The notes beneath the pieces were generated by a model. That model ran no database searches. It saw only the letters and a program-made list of their open reading frames with translations, and had not been told where the DNA came from. A stretch of 8,613 nucleotides of DNA from an uncultured Lachnospiraceae bacterium (GTDB lineage: Bacteria; Bacillota_A; Clostridia; Lachnospirales; Lachnospiraceae), in contig CAMOZF010000064.1 of NCBI GenBank assembly GCA_946630765.1, forward strand, positions 1 to 8,613. The letters run 5' to 3'. Shown here in pieces: positions 1-6,673 of this stretch (within the stretch, counting starts at the first letter, position 1; each line of letters opens with the position of its first letter). The position numbers were made by a program, and so were the translations under genes.

Positions 1-1
1 C

Positions 2-514
2 CTCGGCTGGGAGGAGTACGCGGAAGTGGACACCTCGATGGGAATGTTCGCTCATTTCATTGTGACGCTGCCTGAGGAAAAGGAAACGAGCCTTCAGAAG
101 CTTCTTCGGAAGCTGCAGGAGACGATCGGCATGAACGGCGTGAAGTATATCGGGCCATCGGACATGCCCGTCCGGAAGCTTGCAATCGTCGGGCATCTCT
201 ACCCGATGCAGGGACCGAAGAGCGAGAAAAACCATGCCGGCTATCCGAAGGAATATTCAGTCGAGATCATCCGCTACTTCGAGGAGCAGGGCGTCGACGT
301 GATCCTGCCCGGCGAGACGATCGACTGGACCGTGCTTTCCTATGTGCGCGACGCGGTTGAACTCGGGCAGAATAAGGCGGTTGTGGCGCTCGGACACTTC
401 AACTGGGAGGAGATGGGCATGCGCTATGCCAAAGAATGGGTGCAGCAGCTCGTCGGGCCGGAGCTTCCGGTGACTTATGTCCCGACCGGAGATATGTGGA
501 ATTACAGGGTATAA
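2..514 (+). CDS. Nif3-like dinuclear metal centre protein, C-terminal part (5' end cut off)
   Basis: The reading frame is open from the first bases of the window, so the gene starts upstream; 170 codons are visible before the TAA. The Nif3/YbgI family (COG0327) forms hexameric rings with a two-metal site and a poorly defined hydrolase-like role. The best marker is the C-terminal stretch LGHFNWEEMGMRYA, with its His codon at 395-397; it matches the family motif in which a His and a nearby Glu bind the metal pair. The preceding segment, VILPGETIDWTVLSYVRDA, fits the strand-helix unit that leads into that motif. The family is normally about 250-370 residues, so roughly a third to a half is missing. 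It ends 26 bases before the next gene and may share its transcript, but nothing known of the family links it to sugar esters. The family call is fairly firm; the substrate is unknown. Confidence 0.72.
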   Translation, partial: LGWEEYAEVDTSMGMFAHFIVTLPEEKETSLQKLLRKLQETIGMNGVKYIGPSDMPVRKLAIVGHLYPMQGPKSEKNHAGYPKEYSVEIIRYFEEQGVDVILPGETIDWTVLSYVRDAVELGQNKAVVALGHFNWEEMGMRYAKEWVQQLVGPELPVTYVPTGDMWNYRV

Positions 515-528
515 GGCCTCTGGCCTTT

Positions 529-533
529 GGAGG
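529..533 (+). promoter_or_regulatory. Ribosome binding site that selects the GTG start of the SGNH hydrolase
   Basis: GGAGG lies 7 bases before GTG 541. The frame stays open upstream to an ATG at 436, but that ATG is inside the Nif3-like gene and the extra 35 residues do not resemble the family. The Shine-Dalgarno site therefore decides for GTG 541. Confidence 0.7.
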
Positions 534-540
534 TAGCAAA

Positions 541-1752
541 GTGGAAAAATGGACCCCTGCCTTCAGTTACACGGCAGTTGACTATAATCATGATGTCGTT
601 ACATATGAGAACATTTCGCAGACCGGCGTTTTCCGGAATAATCTCAAGGGAGACGCGGTCCGCCTGAAACTGAATAACTGTTACAATCCGTCCGAGGTCA
701 GGATTACGCACGCGGATTTCTGGCTCCGGAACCGTGTGACCGGGAAGAAGCGGGGCCCCTTCAAGGTGACGCTTTGCGGAGCGGAGGAAATCGTCCTCCC
801 TGCCGGTGAAGCGCCGTTCTCGGACCCGGCGGCAGCGGACGTCAGCCCGGAAGACGACTTTATTGTAAAAATGTACTTCCGGGAGAAGACATCCTTCTGG
901 TCGGTCTGCACCTCCTACGCGCGCCGTTCCTGGTACGCGGACGAGAAGAAGGAGGACTACCGCGAGAATGACTGGACCTTCCCCGCGGACAGAAAGGCGC
1001 TGTCGCCGATGCTCGGCGGCGACCCTTATGGCATGGACTTCATCGTCTGCCTTTCGGAGATCCAGGTGCGGACACACGAAAAAGTCACGATTCTCGGGCT
1101 CATGGGGGATTCCGTCACCGCGATGTCAGCTTACAGCGACTCGCTGACAGACCGGCTGTACAGGGCGTATCCGGGGCTCGTCACGGTTGTGAACGGCGGC
1201 ATCAGCGGAAACCGTATCAACCGGGGATATCCCGCGGTGCCGGCGTCTGTTTTCCCCGGGGAGGGACATCAGTTCGGGCGCGCCGGAAAAGACCGGATTC
1301 TCGACGATCTTTATCAGGATTTCACACCGGACATTCTGTTTATCCTTGAGGGCGTAAATGACTGTTCGCATTCGCTGGCCTTCCATGAAGAACCTGTCGA
1401 GACTGCGGAAAATATTTATGCCGGACTTCAGGAAATGATCCGGAAGGCAAAAGAACAGGGCTCAAAGGTTTATCTCTCGACGGCCGCGCCGTTCGGCGGC
1501 GTCGGCATGGGCTGGAGAGAGCAGGGCGAGCCGATGCGCTGCCGTCTGAACGAGCTCATCCGGCAGGGAACAGACGCGGACGATCTGATCGACCTTGATC
1601 TCATTATGCGAGATCCCGATGACCCGCATTTCATGCAGGAGGGCATGCATCTGGGGGACGGAGTGCATCCGAACTATTTCGGCGGAGAGAAGATCGCGGA
1701 AGCGCTTTTCAGACGCTGGTTCTCCGAGGACTCCGGCTTTCCGTCCGAATAA
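541..1752 (+). CDS. SGNH/GDSL-type hydrolase (probable sugar-ester deacylase)
   Basis: This is a 403-residue protein started at GTG 541. SGNH hydrolases cleave acetyl or longer acyl esters, often from carbohydrates. The catalytic blocks are present in order: block I GLMGDS with nucleophile Ser191; block II NGGISGN with Gly220; block III GVND with Asn273 (residues 271-274); block V DGVHPN with Asp373 and His376. The first 175 or so residues form a separate, probably beta-rich domain rich in aromatic residues (for example YNHDVVTYENISQTGVFRNN). This resembles the accessory domains of carbohydrate-active SGNH esterases, though I cannot name the family. No signal peptide or membrane segment is seen, so it probably acts in the cytoplasm. 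It is followed by a 127-base gap and then two more esterases. The fold and catalytic residues are clear; the substrate is inferred from the neighbours. Confidence 0.85.
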   Translation: MEKWTPAFSYTAVDYNHDVVTYENISQTGVFRNNLKGDAVRLKLNNCYNPSEVRITHADFWLRNRVTGKKRGPFKVTLCGAEEIVLPAGEAPFSDPAAADVSPEDDFIVKMYFREKTSFWSVCTSYARRSWYADEKKEDYRENDWTFPADRKALSPMLGGDPYGMDFIVCLSEIQVRTHEKVTILGLMGDSVTAMSAYSDSLTDRLYRAYPGLVTVVNGGISGNRINRGYPAVPASVFPGEGHQFGRAGKDRILDDLYQDFTPDILFILEGVNDCSHSLAFHEEPVETAENIYAGLQEMIRKAKEQGSKVYLSTAAPFGGVGMGWREQGEPMRCRLNELIRQGTDADDLIDLDLIMRDPDDPHFMQEGMHLGDGVHPNYFGGEKIAEALFRRWFSEDSGFPSE

Positions 1753-1799
1753 CAGATATTCTAAAAGAACGCTTTGTTTTTTGAAAGAATTCCGTTGTC

Positions 1800-1855
1800 A
1801 GGAGACCTATAATGACAATGCGGGTAATTTCCGCAGGGTTCATTACAGGTCTCTT
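1800..1855. repeat. Long imperfect inverted repeat (possible operator or RNA hairpin) upstream of the two-domain hydrolase
   Basis: Positions 1800-1815 pair with 1840-1855 over 16 positions with one A/C mismatch (1809/1846) and one G-U pair (1801/1854); the left arm contains GGAGACCTATAATGA. Inside it, TGCGG (1819-1823) pairs with CCGCA (1831-1835) around a 7-base loop. The 127-base gap 1753-1879 is otherwise AT-rich and has no gene. The element ends about 10 bases before the likely Shine-Dalgarno site of the next gene. A TATAAT at 1808-1813 lies in the left arm but has no properly spaced -35 partner. Only TTTATTA follows the right arm, so a standard intrinsic terminator is unlikely. It could be a repressor operator, an RNA attenuator or processing site, or a short dispersed palindrome. 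Confidence 0.6.
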
Positions 1856-1879
1856 TATTATGCAGAAAGGACGATAACC

Positions 1880-3535
1880 ATGGCTTTTGATAAAATCGAC
1901 CGGATGATTACCGGTGATAACGGAGACGTTTTCTACGAATTTTCTTCAGACGGACATCAGATTCTCTACTATATGCCGCACAATGAGGTGCGGTCCAATC
2001 TGATCAATTACGGCTTTACCGGCCCGACACTTCTCGTATTTCCGGACAGGAAGACGGATTTTCAGGGGCTTCGGGCGGCTGCCGAAGAGACCGGTCTTCT
2101 CCGGGTCGCAAAAGAGGAGGGCGTCGGTATCATCCTTGTGAATCCGCAGGGCGAAAGCTTTGAAGGGGAGGAACCCGGCGCTTATGAAGCCGTGACCGCT
2201 AATCTTGGCATCGCGCAGGAGAACTTCCGCGACGGGCTGGCCATTATGAAGAATGAAATCCTTCCGGACGAACAGCGCTACAATATCCTTGGAGCCTGTG
2301 TACGGATGTATGTCTATGGCTTCGGCAGCGGCGCGGACTATCTCGCTAAATACTACCTCCGGAAGGTCGAGGGCTCGGCCGTTCTCGGAGACCTTGGACA
2401 TGCGGACCTCTCGATGGTTTCCGTAACGCTCAGCGGCCTGTCCGTGCTTCCCGCACCGTCGGAAAATGACCTCCATATCGTCTCGGTCGGGAATCCGGAG
2501 GAGGCGGAGAGGATCCTCAGAGAGAGCGGGGCAGAGGTCCTTGTCCGCGAAGATACGGACCTTTACCGCGACTTCTATGAATTCGCCGGATGCTGGCGCC
2601 GCTGGACCGGGAAAGTGCTTCCGGCCTACAACTACGCTTCCGAGGGAATCATTGCGAAGGCGGAGTCGGTAATGCTTCCGATCTCGGACGACAATGAAAT
2701 CTTCCGCCGCCGGATGTTTTTCCTCCGTACGAAGGAGCACCGCGTCGGCTACGTCACGTTCTATGACAAAAATCTCGACATAGAGCACGAAAAACACCCC
2801 TTAATGCTGGTTTTCCATGGCGGCGGGGATTCTGCCTATGCGACGGCTTCCCTCGCGGAATGGCCCGAAATCGGCCAGAGAGAGGGCTTTATCACGGTCG
2901 CTGTCGAGATGCACCTGCGGGTTTCCGCGAAAGAAGTCGCGGCGCTCATAGACCATCTGAAGGAGGAGTACGCGATTGACGAGACGCGCATCTACGCGAC
3001 CGGCTTCTCGATGGGCGGCATCAAGAGCTGGGATCTTTTCGAACAGTGCCCGGAGCGCTTTGCTGCGCTGCTGCCGATGGACGCGATCGATTACGTCGGC
3101 AATAACTGCCTCGGCGCTAAGACCGATGAAGTGAACCAGAAGACAATGGTCCCGCTTTTCTATATCGGCGGCGTGGACTCCTTCGGCGTCGAGCTCCCGA
3201 TGCACCACGAGCGGGCGATCGAGAGGCTGCAGTATGTCGCGAAGGTGAACCGGCTGAAAAAGCGTTTTGACGTGAGGCTGGAGGACAAAGAAAGCTGGGA
3301 GGATCCTCTGATGGCGGTCGCCGGAGACAGGACGGAAGTCCTTCACGACCCGATGTTCCCCGAAAGTGTCTACACGGCCCATTATTATGACAGCGAGGAC
3401 GGAAAATGCTATACCTGTCTTCTCGGCGTGACGCATCACGCCCATGAGATCCGCCCCTTCACCAATAATTTCGCCTGGAATTTTGTAAAGAAGTTCAAAA
3501 GAAACCCGGACGGCTCGATCGGAATCGACGCGTAA
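1880..3535 (+). CDS. Two-domain alpha/beta hydrolase, PHB depolymerase/feruloyl esterase-like, with an apparently inactive N-terminal copy
   Basis: This is a 551-residue protein. ATG 1880 is preceded by AAAGG at 1866-1870; the frame is open further upstream only because it overlaps the previous gene. The C-terminal half (about 300-545) is a complete esterase of the PHB depolymerase/LpqC/feruloyl esterase type. It has the oxyanion segment LVFHGGG (310-316), nucleophile elbow GFSMGG with Ser377, a probable acid Asp433 in YIGGVDSFG, and a catalytic His in GVTHHAHE (519, 520 or 522). The N-terminal half (about 45-290) repeats the layout: PTLLVFPDR (49-57) takes the place of PLMLVFHGG, and YGFGSGA (146-152) takes the place of the elbow, with Gly149 where Ser should be. 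This looks like a decayed duplicate, perhaps for binding or dimerisation. No signal peptide is seen. It sits 33 bases before a type B carboxylesterase, which suggests joint deacylation of one compound. The family is clear; the substrate is unknown. Confidence 0.8.
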   Translation: MAFDKIDRMITGDNGDVFYEFSSDGHQILYYMPHNEVRSNLINYGFTGPTLLVFPDRKTDFQGLRAAAEETGLLRVAKEEGVGIILVNPQGESFEGEEPGAYEAVTANLGIAQENFRDGLAIMKNEILPDEQRYNILGACVRMYVYGFGSGADYLAKYYLRKVEGSAVLGDLGHADLSMVSVTLSGLSVLPAPSENDLHIVSVGNPEEAERILRESGAEVLVREDTDLYRDFYEFAGCWRRWTGKVLPAYNYASEGIIAKAESVMLPISDDNEIFRRRMFFLRTKEHRVGYVTFYDKNLDIEHEKHPLMLVFHGGGDSAYATASLAEWPEIGQREGFITVAVEMHLRVSAKEVAALIDHLKEEYAIDETRIYATGFSMGGIKSWDLFEQCPERFAALLPMDAIDYVGNNCLGAKTDEVNQKTMVPLFYIGGVDSFGVELPMHHERAIERLQYVAKVNRLKKRFDVRLEDKESWEDPLMAVAGDRTEVLHDPMFPESVYTAHYYDSEDGKCYTCLLGVTHHAHEIRPFTNNFAWNFVKKFKRNPDGSIGIDA

Positions 3536-3568
3536 ACGGGGACTCTTGGAGAAAAGGAGAAAGAGCTG

Positions 3569-5113
3569 ATGAACACCAATATTTTCAATCCGGTAAAACC
3601 GGTTGTCGAAACCCGCTTCGGACGCCTGCGCGGCGTAAATTACGGAGACGTCAATATCTTTATGGGAATCCGCTATGCGAAGGCGAAGCGCTTCCATATG
3701 CCGGAGGAGCAGGAGAGCTGGGAGGGCGTCAGAAACGCCTATACCTACGGCCCGATTACGCCGCAGATGCTTCCTCCGAACCCGCCCAGCTATTATCGCG
3801 GCCTGCATATGCTGCAGAAACAGGACGAGGACTGCCAGAATCTGAATATCTGGTCGCCCGGCGATCTTTCTGAGAAGAAACCGGTTTTTGTATGGATGCA
3901 CGGCGGTGGATTTTTCGCCGGAAACGCCCTTGAAGAGTATTCCTTTGACGGCTTCAACCTTGCGAAATACGGCAATATCGTCTTTGTGTCGATCAATCAC
4001 CGGCTGAATATCCTCGGGCACCTGAATCTCGCGGACTATGGAGAAGAGTACGCGCATTCCGTCAATGCCGGCATCGCGGATCTGGTGGCGGCGCTGAAAT
4101 GGATCCATGAGAACATCGAAGCCTTCGGCGGAGATCCGGAGAATGTCACAATCTGCGGGCACTCCGGCGGCGGCGGAAAGGTGCAGTGCATGTACCAGAT
4201 CGAGGAAGCGGCGCCTTATTTCTCGCGCGGCATCGTGCTGTCGGGATCAATGGCGGGCGATATGGTCGATACGCAGGAAGCGTCACGGCGCTCTGCTGCG
4301 CTGATTCTTCGTGAACTCGGGATCGACAGGGAGAACATTCACAGGATCGAGGAAGTGAGCTACGCGGAGCTTGTCGACGCGTACCGGAAAGCGCTGCATT
4401 CGCCGGAGGCGGACGAGCTGACAACGCACTGGTCGCCCGTCATGGACGACTACTTCCGCGGATTCCCCCTGCAGTCCGGCTTCATGCCGTGGTCCAAGGA
4501 CAAGCCGATGATTTTCGGTTCGACGATCGGCGAATTCCTGATGGACCGGCTGACGACAGAAGAAAAGGAAGCGATGGACGAAGAAGCGAGGATCGCCTAT
4601 ATCCGCGGCAAATACGGAAAAGACGCCGATGAACTGATGCGGCTCTTCAGGGCAGCGTATCCGGAGCATGACATTCTGGATCTCGCGTATCTGGACACGA
4701 TGGTGCGCATCCCGACGATGGATACCGCGAAGCTTCACGCGAAGAACGGGCTCGGGAATACCTGGATCTACATGGCGGCCTACAACGCGCCGGAGGACAA
4801 CTGGATTCCGCTGTGGCACGGCGGCGATGTCTGCTACATTTTCCGCAATGAAGACCGCGTCTATGTGCTGAACGAAGCGGTGTACGGGCAGCGGCTATCC
4901 GAGATTTTCAGCAATCTCGTGCTGCAGTTTGTTCGGACAGGCGATCCCAACAATTCCTTCCTGCCCGCGTGGCGTCCGGTCTCGGAAGAACACCCCTGCA
5001 CCATGGTCATTGATCGGAAATGCGAGCTTCGGGAAGGCTATGACGATGAGCTTATGAGCCTTCTTTCAACGCAGGCAAAACCCTTTACATTGAGCTTTGC
5101 GAAAATGCTGTAA
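3569..5113 (+). CDS. Type B carboxylesterase (carboxylesterase/lipase family)
   Basis: This 514-residue protein is close to the usual family length of about 490-550. The start ATG 3569 has AAAAGGAG at 3552-3559. Family landmarks appear in order: EDCQNLNIWSP (87-97), the oxyanion-hole segment VWMHGGGFFAGN (108-119), VSINHRLNILG (140-150), and FGGDPENVTICGHSGGG (186-201) with nucleophile Ser199. The probable acid is Glu322 in GSTIGE and the probable base is His417 in WHGGD. The elbow is GHSGG instead of the usual GESAGG, a change beside the nucleophile that may affect specificity. Family members hydrolyse a wide range of carboxylic esters, including aryl and aromatic acyl esters. No signal peptide or membrane segment is seen, so it is probably cytoplasmic like its neighbours. 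It is the third esterase in a row and precedes the phosphorylase by 70 bases. Function as an esterase is firm; the natural ester is unknown. Confidence 0.88.
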   Translation: MNTNIFNPVKPVVETRFGRLRGVNYGDVNIFMGIRYAKAKRFHMPEEQESWEGVRNAYTYGPITPQMLPPNPPSYYRGLHMLQKQDEDCQNLNIWSPGDLSEKKPVFVWMHGGGFFAGNALEEYSFDGFNLAKYGNIVFVSINHRLNILGHLNLADYGEEYAHSVNAGIADLVAALKWIHENIEAFGGDPENVTICGHSGGGGKVQCMYQIEEAAPYFSRGIVLSGSMAGDMVDTQEASRRSAALILRELGIDRENIHRIEEVSYAELVDAYRKALHSPEADELTTHWSPVMDDYFRGFPLQSGFMPWSKDKPMIFGSTIGEFLMDRLTTEEKEAMDEEARIAYIRGKYGKDADELMRLFRAAYPEHDILDLAYLDTMVRIPTMDTAKLHAKNGLGNTWIYMAAYNAPEDNWIPLWHGGDVCYIFRNEDRVYVLNEAVYGQRLSEIFSNLVLQFVRTGDPNNSFLPAWRPVSEEHPCTMVIDRKCELREGYDDELMSLLSTQAKPFTLSFAKML

Positions 5114-5183
5114 GCGGCCGGAGAATAATCGGGCGGCAGACAGCAGGACTATCCCTGATACAGAATCATAGAAGGACAGAAAA

Positions 5184-6659
5184 ATGAAACCGATAGAAAA
5201 CAAATGCATGCTGATCACCTACGCGGACAGCATGGGCGGAAACCTGAAAGAACTGGAAAAGGTTCTGGATATTTATTTCAGAGAGGAAATCCGCGGCGTA
5301 CACATTCTGCCATTCTATCCCTCGTCAGGAGACCGGGGCTTTGCGGTAATCAATTATGACGAGGCGGATCCGAAGTTCGGAAGCTTCGAGGACATCCGCC
5401 GCCTGTCGGAGAAGTATTTTCTCGCGGCGGACTTTATGCTGAACCACATCTCGATCCGCTCGGCGGAGTTCCGGGACTACATGGAAAAAGGCGACGCGTC
5501 GAAGTACCGCGATATGTTCATTCACTGGGAGGAATTCTGGCCGGAGGGCGAACCGACAGAGAAGGATCTTCAGGTGCTGTACTCCAGAAAACCGGGCGGA
5601 CCAAAACGTGAATTTACGCTCGACAACGGCGAAAAGGTGAACCTCTGGTGCACATTTTTCGAAGAGCAGGTGGATATCAATCCGCATAATATCGAGACGC
5701 AGCGCTACTATGAGCGGAACCTTCAGCGGATCGCGTCCCTGGTGCCGATGATCCGCTTTGACGCCTTCGCTTACGCGTCGAAGGTGCCCGGGACAAGCTG
5801 CTTTTTCGTGGAGCCGGAGATCTGGGACGTGCTCGACATCAGTACGAAACCGCTTCAGAAGACGCACACAGCGATGCTCGCGGAGATTCACGAGGAGTAC
5901 CGTATCCAGAAAAAGCTCGCCCGGCGCGGACACTATGTCTATGATTTCGCGCTGCCGCTGATCCTTCTGCACGGGCTGGAGTTCGGCAGGACCGACCGGC
6001 TTCTTCACTGGCTTTCGATCTGCCCGCACAATCAGGTCACGACCCTCGACACACATGACGGCATCGGCGTCGTGGACGCGGCGGGGCTGATGACAGAGGA
6101 GGAGATCGACGCCATCAGCACAATTGTCCGCGATCGTTATGTACGGGAGTTCACGAAACTCCCGGAGGAGCTGCAGGCGCGTGACAGCTTCTGGGCTTCG
6201 CGGATCAGGACCGGCAGCGGCAAGGAGAAGATCTACCAGCTTTCGGGAACCTTCTTCTCGGCGATGAATGAGGACGAGGACGCGTATCTTCTGGCGCGGC
6301 TCGTGCAGCTTTTTACGCCCGGAATTCCGCAGATTTACTATGTCGGTCTGCTCGCGGGAAAGAATGATTTCTCCTGCCTTGAGCGCGGCGAGGGCGGGAG
6401 AGAAGTGAACCGCCATAACTATACGGAGGAGGAAATCCGTATGCGGATACAGGCTCCGTTCCTGCAGCGGCTTTACGGGCTGATGCGCTTCAGAAACAGC
6501 TGCGAAGCCTTCGACGGTACGTTTACGGCTTCAGGCGGTGAGGGAACAATCACGATGCGTTGGGAAAACGGCGGAACAACTGCGGAACTATCCGCGGATT
6601 TCCGCACAAAGGAGTACCGGGTCACAGAGACGAAAGCTGGAAAGACCCGGACAATTTGA
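5184..6659 (+). CDS. GH13_18 sucrose phosphorylase-type enzyme, possibly with a phosphorylated or other non-sucrose substrate
   Basis: This 491-residue protein matches GtfA-type sucrose phosphorylases in length (about 480-505). These enzymes convert sucrose and phosphate to glucose 1-phosphate and fructose by a retaining double displacement. ATG 5184 has GAAGGA at 5171-5176. The glucose-site residues are intact: Asp50 in SGDRGF, His88 in LNHIS, Arg191 and nucleophile Asp193 in RFDAFAY, acid/base Glu234 in LAEIHEEY, His291 and Asp292 in DTHDGIGVVD, and a late Arg in GGREVNRH. The C-terminal AGKNDF...NRHNY block and the tail also match. The acceptor side differs: the position of the fructose-binding Asp342 of the Bifidobacterium adolescentis enzyme appears to be Lys349 (GKEKIYQ), and the loop before it is about 14 residues longer. 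Arg135-Lys136 lie in the opposite acceptor loop. It may be sucrose, sucrose 6-phosphate or a related glucoside phosphorylase. GH13_18 membership is firm; the acceptor is not. Confidence 0.87.
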   Translation: MKPIENKCMLITYADSMGGNLKELEKVLDIYFREEIRGVHILPFYPSSGDRGFAVINYDEADPKFGSFEDIRRLSEKYFLAADFMLNHISIRSAEFRDYMEKGDASKYRDMFIHWEEFWPEGEPTEKDLQVLYSRKPGGPKREFTLDNGEKVNLWCTFFEEQVDINPHNIETQRYYERNLQRIASLVPMIRFDAFAYASKVPGTSCFFVEPEIWDVLDISTKPLQKTHTAMLAEIHEEYRIQKKLARRGHYVYDFALPLILLHGLEFGRTDRLLHWLSICPHNQVTTLDTHDGIGVVDAAGLMTEEEIDAISTIVRDRYVREFTKLPEELQARDSFWASRIRTGSGKEKIYQLSGTFFSAMNEDEDAYLLARLVQLFTPGIPQIYYVGLLAGKNDFSCLERGEGGREVNRHNYTEEEIRMRIQAPFLQRLYGLMRFRNSCEAFDGTFTASGGEGTITMRWENGGTTAELSADFRTKEYRVTETKAGKTRTI

Positions 6660-6673
6660 AAGAGGTGAAAGAT

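Noticed and set aside
436..540. Upstream extension of the SGNH hydrolase frame to ATG 436
   Set aside because: It overlaps the Nif3-like gene by about 80 bases and encodes an Arg/Ala-rich stretch unlike the family; GTG 541 has an excellent ribosome binding site.
1781..1813. Sigma-70 promoter formed by TTGAAA or TTGTCA and TATAAT in the 1753-1879 gap
   Set aside because: The spacers are 21 bases (TTGAAA) and 7 bases (TTGTCA), both outside the working range. The TATAAT is noted only as part of the inverted repeat.
1800..1862. Intrinsic terminator at the inverted repeat
   Set aside because: Only three Ts followed by ATTA come after the stem, which is too weak for a standard U-tract, although partial attenuation cannot be excluded.
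1595..1879. Upstream extension of the two-domain hydrolase frame to 1595
   Set aside because: It runs through the end of the SGNH gene and the intergenic hairpin, and it encodes a Arg/Ser/Cys-rich low-quality peptide. ATG 1880 has a fitting ribosome binding site.
2801..4162. Long antisense open frame of 453 codons across two esterase genes
   Set aside because: It is the complement of two well-supported genes. Its product is rich in Arg, His and Val with no recognisable motif, as expected from a reverse-frame shadow in GC-rich DNA.
5325..6416. Antisense open frame of 363 codons inside the first phosphorylase gene
   Set aside because: It is fully inside a gene with intact GH13_18 motifs, and it has no ribosome binding site or family motif of its own that I can see.
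6560..6673. Upstream extension of the kinase frame to 6560
   Set aside because: It lies inside the 3' end of the phosphorylase gene, whose C-terminal sequence matches GtfA homologues; ATG 6674 has its own ribosome binding site.
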